DNA of 64,000 nt from an uncultured Flavobacteriales bacterium (GTDB lineage Bacteria; Bacteroidota; Bacteroidia; Flavobacteriales; UBA1820): assembly GCA_959608625.1 (NCBI GenBank), contig CAUHQV010000004.1:11961-75960 (forward strand), given 5' to 3'. Shown here one piece after another: positions 41,941 to 50,240 of this stretch. How positions within the stretch are numbered: the stretch's first letter is position 1; each line of letters opens with the position of its first letter. A program made the position numbers and the translations under genes. The notes beneath the pieces are model-generated. The model had not been told where the DNA came from. It did no database searches and worked only from the letters and a program-made list of their open reading frames with translations.

Positions 41941-42912
41941 TTGAAAAAATCCTTTCTCTTCCTGCTGCTGTCGGTGCTATGCCTTCCGTGCGTGGGGCAG
42001 CGGATAGCCGATGAATCCATTGTTACGCGTATCGACGACAAATATCCCGATGTACGGATCGCCATAGACGCGCCCGCCCGGATGGATAAGCGAAAACCGA
42101 CACAGGTGCTGTTTTACGCTCTTCCCAATGGCAATACCATCGAATGGACGGCCGGAAAAAAAATGTACGCCGGGGACGACTGGCACTACGATATCCAGCA
42201 TATCGCCGCCCAGACCCGTTTTCTGCGGGAGAAGGAGAGAAAATACAATTTTGTGGTAGTATACCTGATGGCCGCCGGCAGAAGCTGGGGCGCCTGGCGC
42301 AGCCTGCACAAGGAGGATAAAACGCAGATACTTCCCGCTGTCGTGGACGACATAATGGCCAGGTACGCCGATTACCGCCCCTCGGCCGTGCTGTCCGGCC
42401 ATTCGGGAGGGGGATATTTCGTGTTCGAATATATCCGGGCCCTCGATACGATACCGGACAAAGTGAAACGGATCGTGTTTTTGGACAGTACGTACGGGTA
42501 TGAAGATTCCCTGCATGTAAAGAAACTGGCGGACTGGCTCGGCCGGTCGAAAAAACATTATCTGTGCGTGACCTCCTACGAGGACGCGACGGTGATCATC
42601 GACGGGAAGCATATCGTCAGCGCTTCGGGGGGAACGTGGGGGCGCAGCTTTGCCATGGAGGAAGGTTTAAGTAAACATTTTCCGCTCAAACGTACCGAAA
42701 CAGGCGATTTTATTTACTTCAACGACCCGAAAAAGCAGGTGTTTTTTAAACTGAAGAAAAATCCTGACGGAAAAATCTACCACACGGTGCTGGTGGAACG
42801 CAACGGTTTCATCGATACGGTGTTCGAAGGTACTTCACAGGGTGGAAAAGGGTATGAATTCTGGGGAGAGAGGGCGTACGGCGAATACATTTCGGAAAAA
42901 GTCATTCAATAG
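41941..42912 (+). CDS. Secreted alpha/beta-hydrolase-fold protein
   Basis: A 323-residue exported protein whose start codon is TTG (41941), giving a normal signal peptide MKKSFLFLLLSVLCLPCVGQ. The nucleophile elbow VLSGHSGGGYF (GxSxG) lies near residue 155, preceded by LFYALPNGNTIEW, a typical first strand and oxyanion region. An acidic residue follows in VFLDSTYG; a catalytic histidine may be in GKHIVSASGG or KHFPLKR. Substrate unknown; a periplasmic esterase or peptidase is plausible. It ends only 3 bases from the convergent histidine kinase gene, with no terminator between. Confidence 0.72.
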   Translation: MKKSFLFLLLSVLCLPCVGQRIADESIVTRIDDKYPDVRIAIDAPARMDKRKPTQVLFYALPNGNTIEWTAGKKMYAGDDWHYDIQHIAAQTRFLREKERKYNFVVVYLMAAGRSWGAWRSLHKEDKTQILPAVVDDIMARYADYRPSAVLSGHSGGGYFVFEYIRALDTIPDKVKRIVFLDSTYGYEDSLHVKKLADWLGRSKKHYLCVTSYEDATVIIDGKHIVSASGGTWGRSFAMEEGLSKHFPLKRTETGDFIYFNDPKKQVFFKLKKNPDGKIYHTVLVERNGFIDTVFEGTSQGGKGYEFWGERAYGEYISEKVIQ

Positions 42913-42915
42913 GTT

Positions 42916-44136
42916 TTATCCGATAGGATCCAGTGGCAGGGTAAACCAAAAAGTCGATCCTTTGCCCGGGCGCGATTCCACTCCGATGGTTCCGCCCAGT
43001 TTTTCGACGATCAGTTGCGAGATGGCCAGCCCGAGTCCGCTTCCGGGCAGGTAGTGATCCAGTTTGGTGAACCGTCCGAATATCTTTTCCTGTTCTTCTT
43101 CGGCAATGCCGATCCCCGTATCCGATACGTAAAAGCGGATATAACCGTCGTCCTGACGGGTGGCGCCGAACCGGATCTCCCCGCCGGCCGTGAATTTCAG
43201 GGCGTTGTCGATAAAGTTGGAAAGCACCTGGAATACCCGTTCCCGTTCCGAATGGAGCAGGGGCAATTCAGGTACCGGTTCCTGTATGAGGGTTATTCCT
43301 GTTTTTTCTTTCAGGGCGCCCGCAAAAGTGCCGTACAGGTCTTTTAGGAGTTCATCTATCCGGAAATCCGAATAATTGAAATCCAGCGTTCCGGACTCCA
43401 TTTTGGCCAGGTCGAGTATGTCGTCGAAAAGGTGCAGCAATTGCCGGCTGTTCCGGCTGACGATGTCGGCATAGGCATTTTTCTCTTCTTTATCCTCGGC
43501 AGAAGCCAGCAGGTCGGAGAATCCGGAGATCGCGTGGAGCGGCGTGCGTATCTCGTGGCTCATATTGGCGATGAAAGCCGATTTGAGCCGGTCGGAAGCC
43601 ACTGCCTTTTCTTTCTCGGCATTCAACTGTTTTTGGGTGTCTTTCAGTCTCGTGATATCGATAACCGTTAGTACCATCCGTTTCTCTCCCGAAGTTTCCA
43701 GATAAGTACCCGATACCGAAACGTCGCAGGGAGCCATTTGCCGGCGGTCGTGCCGGAATACTTCCATGGACGCCTCCTGGTCTTTAAAACTTTCCCCTTT
43801 CGCCAACCCCTGGCCGATGGCCGCCCGGATGCCGCATATTTTGCAGAGTTCGTGGGTGCCGCATCCGGGCGATTCGAGCGCATTGCGGCAATGCAAAAGG
43901 TCGCCTACCCGTTTGGGCTCGTCACTGGCCGGAATGTGGTTCAGGGAATAGTAATTGGTGCGCAGGACTTTCAGATCGGAGTCTATCAGGATGAAATAGG
44001 CATTCACATTCCCCAGGATCAATTCCGATTCGGCCAAATGGTGCTTTTTCCGGATTTTCTGGCGGTAGCACGCATACGCGTAGGCGATGCCGGGCAGGGC
44101 ACAGGCGATTCCGAGGGCAATGTAAGGGAGTATCAT
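42916..44136 (-). CDS. PAS-domain sensor histidine kinase with a four-cysteine motif
   Basis: A 406-residue kinase with one N-terminal membrane helix (about 3-22), no obvious periplasmic domain, a PAS domain (about 38-165), the dimerisation helix with the phosphorylated His in SHEIRTPL (H194), and the ATPase domain with the N box VFQVLSNFIDNALKF and the G boxes DTGIGI and GSGLGLAI. The PAS domain contains C83-x8-C92-x5-C98-x2-C101, a spacing suitable for an iron-sulfur cluster or zinc. This suggests redox or gas sensing inside the cell. No response regulator is adjacent, so it is an orphan. It lies 76 bases after the ftsB-like gene. Confidence 0.88.
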   Translation of the reverse strand: MILPYIALGIACALPGIAYAYACYRQKIRKKHHLAESELILGNVNAYFILIDSDLKVLRTNYYSLNHIPASDEPKRVGDLLHCRNALESPGCGTHELCKICGIRAAIGQGLAKGESFKDQEASMEVFRHDRRQMAPCDVSVSGTYLETSGEKRMVLTVIDITRLKDTQKQLNAEKEKAVASDRLKSAFIANMSHEIRTPLHAISGFSDLLASAEDKEEKNAYADIVSRNSRQLLHLFDDILDLAKMESGTLDFNYSDFRIDELLKDLYGTFAGALKEKTGITLIQEPVPELPLLHSERERVFQVLSNFIDNALKFTAGGEIRFGATRQDDGYIRFYVSDTGIGIAEEEQEKIFGRFTKLDHYLPGSGLGLAISQLIVEKLGGTIGVESRPGKGSTFWFTLPLDPIG

Positions 44137-44212
44137 CAGCGGCAGAGGGTTTGGTTTGTCGTTTTCCGGCCTTTCAAGTGGCAGCCGGAGTAGTAGCCGC
44201 TGGGTGAATAGC

Positions 44213-44563
44213 TCATTCTTCGGAAGACCGTTTGATGATATAGATATCTTCGTTGTCCTTTTTCAGGCCATAATGTTCGCGGACGAATTTTTCCATTTGC
44301 TTGGGGTCGCTGCGAAGTTCGTTCAGGAAAGTTTTCTGCCGTTCTATTTCCCGCTTGTAGTAACTGATGGAATCCTGCAGGGCCGAGATATTGCGCTCGC
44401 GCTCTACATGCAGCAGGAACGAGTTGCGGTCGAAGAAAGTCATCCATATCAGGAATGCCACGATAACCACCAGCAGTTTGTGGTTCAGCATATAATCCAA
44501 CGTCCGTTTTAGTCCCGGGCGGCTGTTTATATGGGCTTTTATTTTTTCTACGGGCGATTTCAT
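44213..44563 (-). CDS. FtsB/DivIC-like septum formation protein
   Basis: A 116-residue bitopic membrane protein: short basic N-terminus, one helix (about 29-43), then a coiled coil (about 52-90, HVERERNISALQDSISYYKREIERQ) and a C-terminal block with KFVREHYGLKKDNEDIYII, the typical end of the FtsB/DivIC family. It acts in the divisome as part of the FtsQLB-type complex. It starts one base after udk. Confidence 0.88.
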   Translation of the reverse strand: MKSPVEKIKAHINSRPGLKRTLDYMLNHKLLVVIVAFLIWMTFFDRNSFLLHVERERNISALQDSISYYKREIERQKTFLNELRSDPKQMEKFVREHYGLKKDNEDIYIIKRSSEE

Positions 44564-44564
44564 A

Positions 44565-45194
44565 TCAGAACCGGGCGCATTTTTCTTTTCCGAGTTTTTT
44601 TTCGATCACCGTCAGGATGACGTTAATAGCGACTTCGAGTCCATCGTAATTGGGAATGATGAGGTCGGCATGTTTGCGCGAAGGCTCGATGAAACGCTTG
44701 TGCATCGGTTTGACGATATTCACATACCGGTCGAGTACCTGGGTGGCGGTACGGCCCCGCTCTACAATATCCCGGCGGATCACGCGAGCCAGGCGGTCGT
44801 CGTCGTCCGTCTCGACGAATATCTTGATATCCATCAGGCTTCGCAAAGTTTTGTTTTGGAGTACGAGAATGCCTTCGACGATTACTACGTCTTTGGGTTC
44901 GGTATGGACAGTCTCTTTTCCCCGCTCGTATGTGGTATAGGAATAGGTGGGCTGTTCGATAGACTTCCCTTTTTTCAGTTGTGCCACGTGTTGGGCCAGC
45001 AGGTCGAATTCGATGGAATCGGGATGGTCCACGTTGATCTTCTGGCGCTCCGCCACCGGCACGTCGGAACTGTCGCGGTAATAGGAATCCTGCGAAAGCA
45101 CGGCCACGTCCTGCGGGCTGACGGCTTCCAGTATTTTATTTACCACGGTGGTCTTGCCGGAACCGGCCCCACCTGCTATACCTATTACCAACAT
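44565..45194 (-). CDS. udk: Uridine kinase
   Basis: Phosphorylates uridine and cytidine in pyrimidine salvage. The ATG at 45194 begins MLVIGIAGGAGSGKTTV with the P-loop; sequence open further upstream has no family similarity. Other motifs are LSQDSYYRD, FDHP-like NVDHPDSIEFD, YSYTTYERG, VIVEGILVL and the lid RRDIVERGRTATQVLDRY, with VKPMHKRFIEPSRKHADLIIP near the end. The 209 residues are normal. It is the first gene of udk-ftsB-like, possibly continuing to the histidine kinase. Confidence 0.95.
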   Translation of the reverse strand: MLVIGIAGGAGSGKTTVVNKILEAVSPQDVAVLSQDSYYRDSSDVPVAERQKINVDHPDSIEFDLLAQHVAQLKKGKSIEQPTYSYTTYERGKETVHTEPKDVVIVEGILVLQNKTLRSLMDIKIFVETDDDDRLARVIRRDIVERGRTATQVLDRYVNIVKPMHKRFIEPSRKHADLIIPNYDGLEVAINVILTVIEKKLGKEKCARF

Positions 45195-45231
45195 GAAAGA
45201 AAGGTTGTCGTATGAAGATGTATATTTTATG

Positions 45232-45239
45232 CAAAAATA
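45232..45239 (-). promoter_or_regulatory. -7 promoter element of udk
   Basis: TATTTTTG on the minus strand, 37 bases before the udk start. The -33 element is unclear. Confidence 0.4.
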
Positions 45240-45279
45240 ACGGATTTCCCCCAAGTAATCCATTACCGGGAAAGATTTT

Positions 45280-46053
45280 TTACAAAGGCCTGTAACGGGA
45301 GAGGAATGCCGGGCGGCCGTCGGATTCCCGCCGGACAACGAATGTGATCCCGTCGGCGGTTTCTCCCTGTTCGATGAATACCTGGTCGCCCTGGTGGAGT
45401 TCCGCCAGGAAATTGACCTCGACCTCACCGCTGGTGATTCCCAACGCCATTTCGTAAGGGATGCTGTCCAGTATCCACTGCGTATATTTGATGTTGTTCA
45501 CATGGCCCATCGCGTCGATATCGCTGAAGGCGACCCGGTATTCGCGCAATAACTCGGTAGTCTCGGGGGTGCGTACGCGGGAGGCTTTGGCTATGCCGAT
45601 ATTTTTGCCGCCCAGTATCAGGTAATCCGGGTAGTCCACGGCGATGTGTTCGGGCGTGCGTTTTTCGTAGTTGATGCAGGCCCATACGGTGCTTACCTGG
45701 GCGAAGATCCGGCCGTCGTGCTCTACGGTCATATTTCGTTCGGATATCACTCCGCTGGAGGCGTGTATCCAGGTCGTTACCTGTACTTCCTGGTTACAGC
45801 CGGGCATCGAAGTGAAGTGCACTTTCATCCGGTTGAGCACCCAAGCCTGTCCGGCAGCCATCATATCGTAAAAACCGAAGCGGCACAGGTTGGCATGGTT
45901 GCCGGCGGTGATCTGTATCATGTTGAAAAGACCTGTCAGCGAAAGGCGGCCGGTAGCGCAGGCGGCGTCCCATTCGACGTGGAACTTTTCAGTGTATGTA
46001 CGGGGGTAGGCGGTGTTTTCTTTTTCCAATTTTTCAGTCCGGGTGTTTTTCAC
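45280..46053 (-). CDS. Acyl-ACP thioesterase
   Basis: A FatA/FatB-like acyl-ACP thioesterase that releases fatty acids from the carrier protein. Two hot-dog folds are visible, the first with LSLTGLFNMIQITAGNHA and MKVHFTSMPG, and the second with YRVAFSDIDAMGHVNNIKYTQWIL carrying the catalytic Asn and His region. The start is uncertain because there is no ATG before YTEKFHVEWDA. I use GTG at 46053 (257 residues), a few bases after the expected transcription start; TTG at 46029 is the alternative (249 residues). The gene is divergent from the ostA-like gene. Confidence 0.85.
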   Translation of the reverse strand: MKNTRTEKLEKENTAYPRTYTEKFHVEWDAACATGRLSLTGLFNMIQITAGNHANLCRFGFYDMMAAGQAWVLNRMKVHFTSMPGCNQEVQVTTWIHASSGVISERNMTVEHDGRIFAQVSTVWACINYEKRTPEHIAVDYPDYLILGGKNIGIAKASRVRTPETTELLREYRVAFSDIDAMGHVNNIKYTQWILDSIPYEMALGITSGEVEVNFLAELHQGDQVFIEQGETADGITFVVRRESDGRPAFLSRYRPL

Positions 46054-46064
46054 AAATGTTTCGT

Positions 46065-46097
46065 CAAATTTAGGAATATTTTTTGTCCCTGCCCAAA
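46065..46097 (-). promoter_or_regulatory. Promoter of the acyl-ACP thioesterase gene
   Basis: On the minus strand TTTG, 21 bases, then TAAATTTG, both perfect. It leaves a leader of only about five bases before the GTG start. Confidence 0.68.
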
Positions 46098-46183
46098 CCT
46101 GCGGAATGTCCCGAGGGCTTTTTTTCAGTATCTTTGCCTTCCAGCGGCGAAAATAGGCTGCACCTCGGCAAAAGCGAGCCTGC

Positions 46184-46214
46184 TTGCTTCTGCACTCGGT
46201 TTGCACTATCTTTG
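46184..46214 (+). promoter_or_regulatory. Promoter of the OstA-like gene
   Basis: TTG, 20 bases, then TATCTTTG, matching the phylum consensus; the start codon is 24 bases further on. A second TATCTTTG at 46129-46136 lacks a -33 partner. Confidence 0.68.
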
Positions 46215-46238
46215 CCGCATAAAAATACGGAAACCCGC

Positions 46239-48749
46239 GTGAAGGACATCCAGAAATACGCTTTACTTACCCTGATCGTACTTTCGGCAGCTATCCTGTC
46301 CCTGTACGGCGCACCCCAGCAGCCCCCGCAGGGGGCGCCTTCGGTAGCTGGTACGGGCCAGACGGAGGAGGAGGATTCTTTGGCCGGCAGCGGATGGGTC
46401 GTACCGGGCGCCGGGACGGCGGCGCCCAAACAGCAGGTGCCGGAGAGCCCTGCAACGGGAAAACGACCGGTTTCGGTATCCGGGGACAGTACACGCCCGC
46501 GAAGCAGTTCTTCCGGCGTGGGAAAGCCGACGCGGATACGGATAGACAATGCCGACCTGATCAGTAACAACGAAGATATCGCCCCGGGGGTTCAGAAACT
46601 TACCGGCAATGTGCGGTTTTATCACGGCAATACTTTGATGACCTGCGACGAAGCGGAATTCAACCGGGCGATGAACACTTTTTTTGCCCGGGGGAATGTA
46701 TTTGTCAATGAAGGGGATACCCTTACCCTGAACAGCAATTATATGCTCTATACGGGAGACAATCAGCTGATAAAATCCTACGGCGATGTCGTGCTGGTAC
46801 ATAAGAGTACCACTTTACGGACGGATACCCTCGATTACGACCGTATTAACGAACAGGCTTATTATTTCTGCGGGGGGACTATCACGGACGAAAAGAATAC
46901 CCTCAACAGCCAGATAGGCGTGTACCGGGTGCCCGACGATATGGTGGATTTTTATGTCGATGTGGTAGCCTGGGATCCGGACTACCGGATGTATTCCGAT
47001 ACGCTTCATTACAATACGGTCTCCAAGGTCATCACCGCCGAGGGCCCGACCAATATTTACAGCGAGAAAAATAAGATCTATACCGAGGAGGGCGAATACA
47101 ACACACAGAACGGCATCTCCGATTTTTACAAGAACACCCGGGTATCTTATGGCCGCCGGATGCTCAGGGGCGATACGCTGCATTACGAGCGAAATGAGGG
47201 ATATGCCCGGGCCATTTCCAATGTGGAATTGCAGGATACGACCCAAAAAGCCGCCATTTACGGGGATTTTGCCGAATACTTCGAAAGACAGGACTCCATT
47301 ATATTCCCACGCAAACCCAAAGTAGTCCAGATATTGGATAAAGACACGCTGTATACGCGGGGGGATACTTTGATGGTCACCCGCCGGAGCACATTGATGA
47401 GCTATCTGGCGGCAAAAGCAGCCCGGGCCGACAGTTTGGAGGAAGGTGACGGAGGCGTGGACAAGAGATTAACGTCCATGTTGGATAAAATGGCCCAGCA
47501 GGAAGCGCTGGCGGGAAAAAAAGCGGCATCGGATTCTTTGTCCGCGTCCGTATCGGAAAACCCGGATACGTTGAATGGCGGAGAGGCATCCCGGGATTCT
47601 CTATACGCAAAAATGACCCCCAAGCAACGGGAAAAGGCCGAAAAGAAACGGCTGCGCGAAGAAAGGCAGCGGCAGCGGGAAGAACTGCGTGCGGTCAAAC
47701 TGGAATCGGATGCCCTGGAAAAGGCGAAAAGGGACAGTTTGCGACCGAAGAATATTTTGGGGATGACGGTCGTCTGGCCTTTGGATTTATTGCGCCCGGT
47801 ACGCGCGGTGCCCCGCGACACGCTGAAACCGGATGAAGGCTTGTTGGCTGGCGTTTTGGAGGCAGATTCGCTTTCGGCGGCGGTGGATACCCTTTCCTGG
47901 AAGAAGGAATCGGACGACAGCCTGCGCGTGATGCGTGCTTTCCATCATGTCCGTTTTTATAAGAGCGATATGTCCGGAGCGGCCGATTCGGTCTTTTACG
48001 ACCAGAAAACGGGGATCATGAGCATGTATAAAGATCCGATCATTTTCTCCGCCGGCAACCAAGTCACAGCCGATTCGATGTATGTGAAACGCGATCTCGA
48101 AAAAGACGTCATGGACTCGGTGATCCTGGTAAAGAATGCATTTATCCTTTCGCGGGATTACCACGAGCCCGATGCCTACAACCAGGTGAAAGGCAATGCG
48201 ATGCGGGGAAAGATCATCGATAACGATCTGCGCATCGTCCATGTGAAAGGCAATGCGGAGACCGTCTATTATTCATACGATAACGACGGCTCGCGCATCG
48301 GCGTCAATAAAAGCAATGCGTCTTACATGGATGTATTCATGAGAGACTCCAAGGTATTGGTAATACGGTTCAATAAATCACCCGATGGAAAGATGCTGTC
48401 GGCCGACAGCTTGCCCGAAGAATCTACTCGGCTCAAAGGGTTCGCTATCCGGGAAGGCGAACGCCCGTTAACCCCGGACGACATATGGGAAGGCCCGGTA
48501 AACATAGACCTTAGTTTTGCCACACCCTCCGAAGAACCGGCTACCGCCGGCCGGGGACTGGAAAACGGAATAGACCCGGCCCTTAAGCCGGAAGAAGAGG
48601 CTGCTATGGACGGGAGCGCCCCCGAAAGGAAAATAGATACCGATGAACCGGAAGAAGAATCCGGAATACGGGAGGAGCCGCCCCTAAAGGAAACGGGAAA
48701 AACAATAACAACATCGCCGGAAACGGATTCTAAGGCTCCGGCACAATAA
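46239..48749 (+). CDS. OstA-like lipopolysaccharide transport protein
   Basis: An 836-residue exported or membrane-anchored protein of the OstA/LptA family that would carry lipopolysaccharide through the periplasm. The start is GTG at 46239 (VKDIQKYALLTLIVLSAAIL), chosen because it lies just after the promoter and begins with a signal/anchor helix. The same frame is open to 46083, but that would overlap the promoter. After a low-complexity linker, an OstA beta-jellyroll region runs from about residue 105 (IRIDNADLISNNEDI, VRFYHGNTLMTCDEAEF) to about 370. A charged, helical stretch (about 455-500, KQREKAEKKRLREERQRQ) separates it from a second OstA-like block (about 560-730). The tail is acidic. 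Confidence 0.82.
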   Translation: MKDIQKYALLTLIVLSAAILSLYGAPQQPPQGAPSVAGTGQTEEEDSLAGSGWVVPGAGTAAPKQQVPESPATGKRPVSVSGDSTRPRSSSSGVGKPTRIRIDNADLISNNEDIAPGVQKLTGNVRFYHGNTLMTCDEAEFNRAMNTFFARGNVFVNEGDTLTLNSNYMLYTGDNQLIKSYGDVVLVHKSTTLRTDTLDYDRINEQAYYFCGGTITDEKNTLNSQIGVYRVPDDMVDFYVDVVAWDPDYRMYSDTLHYNTVSKVITAEGPTNIYSEKNKIYTEEGEYNTQNGISDFYKNTRVSYGRRMLRGDTLHYERNEGYARAISNVELQDTTQKAAIYGDFAEYFERQDSIIFPRKPKVVQILDKDTLYTRGDTLMVTRRSTLMSYLAAKAARADSLEEGDGGVDKRLTSMLDKMAQQEALAGKKAASDSLSASVSENPDTLNGGEASRDSLYAKMTPKQREKAEKKRLREERQRQREELRAVKLESDALEKAKRDSLRPKNILGMTVVWPLDLLRPVRAVPRDTLKPDEGLLAGVLEADSLSAAVDTLSWKKESDDSLRVMRAFHHVRFYKSDMSGAADSVFYDQKTGIMSMYKDPIIFSAGNQVTADSMYVKRDLEKDVMDSVILVKNAFILSRDYHEPDAYNQVKGNAMRGKIIDNDLRIVHVKGNAETVYYSYDNDGSRIGVNKSNASYMDVFMRDSKVLVIRFNKSPDGKMLSADSLPEESTRLKGFAIREGERPLTPDDIWEGPVNIDLSFATPSEEPATAGRGLENGIDPALKPEEEAAMDGSAPERKIDTDEPEEESGIREEPPLKETGKTITTSPETDSKAPAQ

Positions 48750-48811
48750 TGCGCTGAAAGCTTTCTCACAAAAAGCCGCCGGGCCTTTAAAAAATCCCCG
48801 CCGGTAACCGG

Positions 48812-48819
48812 TATTTTTG
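48812..48819 (+). promoter_or_regulatory. -7 promoter element of dapD
   Basis: TATTTTTG, 18 bases before the dapD start; no -33 element is evident. Confidence 0.42.
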
Positions 48820-48837
48820 TCTTCATAAATTTACGAT

Positions 48838-49659
48838 ATGGAAAAAGAACTTCGTAGCACGATAGAACGCGTATGGGCCGAACGTGCTTTGCTAAAAGAA
48901 GCGGACGTGCAGTCATCCATCCGGCAGGTGGTAGACCTGCTCGACAGCGGGCAGCTGCGTGTCGCACAACCTATGGCCGACGGAACGTGGCAGGTGAACG
49001 AATGGGTGAAAAAAGCGGTCGTGCTGTATTTTCCCAGCCAGCCAATGGAAACCCTGACCGCCGGGCCGCTGGAATGGAACGATAAGATACCGCTAAAAAT
49101 AGGATACGCCGCCCGCGGAGTGCGCAGCGTGCCGGGGGCTATTGCCCGCTATGGCTCGTACATCGCCCCGGGGGTGATCCTGATGCCTTCCTATGTGAAT
49201 ATCGGCGCCTATGTCGACGAAGGGACGATGGTCGATACCTGGGCTACGGTAGGTTCGTGCGCGCAGATTGGCCGCCAGGTACACCTTTCCGGCGGAGTGG
49301 GGATAGGAGGAGTATTGGAACCTCTTCAGGCAGCACCCGTCATTATCGAAGACCATGTGTTCGTCGGTTCGCGCTGCATCGTGGTGGAAGGCTGCCATGT
49401 GGGCTCCCAAGCCGTGCTTGGCGCGGGAGTGGTGCTCACCGGCTCGACGAAGATCATAGACGTGACCTCTGCCGAACGGAAACAGTACGTGGGTTATGTA
49501 CCGCCCCGCAGCGTGGTGATCCCCGGATCGTTCAAAAAACAGTATCCGGCCGGGGAGTTCAGCGTACCCTGCGCTCTGATCATCGGCCAGCGGAAAGAAA
49601 GCACCGACAAGAAGACCTCGCTTAATGATGCCCTCAGGGAATACGACGTGGCCGGCTAA
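48838..49659 (+). CDS. dapD: 2,3,4,5-tetrahydropyridine-2,6-dicarboxylate N-succinyltransferase
   Basis: An enzyme of the succinylase branch of lysine and diaminopimelate synthesis. The 273-residue protein has the N-terminal helical domain (LRSTIERVWAERALL, then RVAQPMADGTWQVNEWVKKAVVLYF). A left-handed beta-helix of hexapeptide repeats follows (SYVNIGAYVDEGTMVDTWATVGSC, AQIGRQVHLSGGVGIGGVLEP). Next come FVGSRCIVVEGCHVG and the C-terminal VVIPGSF region. Length and motifs match E. coli DapD. It is a single gene with a strong terminator after it. Confidence 0.95.
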   Translation: MEKELRSTIERVWAERALLKEADVQSSIRQVVDLLDSGQLRVAQPMADGTWQVNEWVKKAVVLYFPSQPMETLTAGPLEWNDKIPLKIGYAARGVRSVPGAIARYGSYIAPGVILMPSYVNIGAYVDEGTMVDTWATVGSCAQIGRQVHLSGGVGIGGVLEPLQAAPVIIEDHVFVGSRCIVVEGCHVGSQAVLGAGVVLTGSTKIIDVTSAERKQYVGYVPPRSVVIPGSFKKQYPAGEFSVPCALIIGQRKESTDKKTSLNDALREYDVAG

Positions 49660-49686
49660 TGGTTTCGCATAAATGGCAATAATATA

Positions 49687-49718
49687 AAAGCGGCCCGGAG
49701 ATTTCTCCGGGCCGCTTT
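49687..49718. terminator. Bidirectional terminator between dapD and tsaE
   Basis: A 14-bp perfect stem (49687-49700 with 49705-49718, loop ATTT) between the two convergent genes. Confidence 0.85.
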
Positions 49719-49739
49719 ATAGGTAAATCGGGATGAATG

Positions 49740-50165
49740 TCATTTCACAAAAAGGGCGATATCGCGGCCCTGGGGGGTCTTGCGGATCTCGATAACTACG
49801 GCGCTCTCCGGCAATAGTCCCCGCATTTTTTCGCCCCATTCCACCAGGCACAGGGCCCCACCGTAGAAGTATTCCTCGTAGCCCATGTCGTAGGCCTCCC
49901 GCGGGTCGTCGATGCGGTAGAAATCGAAGTGATAGATAGGGGAACCGTCCTTTTTCAGGTATTGGTTGACGATGGAAAAAGTAGGAGAGGTCGCCGTATC
50001 GTCCGAGCCCAGCAGGCGCACCAGTTGTTTTATCAGCGTGGTCTTCCCGGCTCCCATTTCCCCTTCCAGCATGACCGCGCCCGAGGTGATGTACGGCGCT
50101 ATTTCCGCGGCTATCCGGGGCATTTCCTCTTCCTTGATATCCTTGAAAGACAACACTGCTGCCAT
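49740..50165 (-). CDS. tsaE: tRNA threonylcarbamoyladenosine biosynthesis ATPase TsaE
   Basis: TsaE is the ATPase required for threonylcarbamoylation of A37 in ANN-decoding tRNAs. The 141-residue protein (start ATG 50165) shows Walker A LEGEMGAGKTTLIKQL near residue 34, TSPTFSIVNQY, IYHFDFYRIDDPREAYDMGYEEYF and CLVEWGEKM, all family hallmarks. The size is usual. It has its own promoter at 50185-50216 and is divergent from the HD hydrolase gene. Confidence 0.95.
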   Translation of the reverse strand: MAAVLSFKDIKEEEMPRIAAEIAPYITSGAVMLEGEMGAGKTTLIKQLVRLLGSDDTATSPTFSIVNQYLKKDGSPIYHFDFYRIDDPREAYDMGYEEYFYGGALCLVEWGEKMRGLLPESAVVIEIRKTPQGRDIALFVK

Positions 50166-50184
50166 GGCATTTTTATTTAGCTCC

Positions 50185-50216
50185 CAAATGTACGTCCATT
50201 TTTTTGATTGCCCAAA
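50185..50216 (-). promoter_or_regulatory. Promoter of tsaE
   Basis: On the minus strand TTTG, 20 bases, then TACATTTG: both elements perfect, 20 bases before the start codon. Confidence 0.7.
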
Positions 50217-50240
50217 AAAGCCTACTTTTATGGCAGAATT

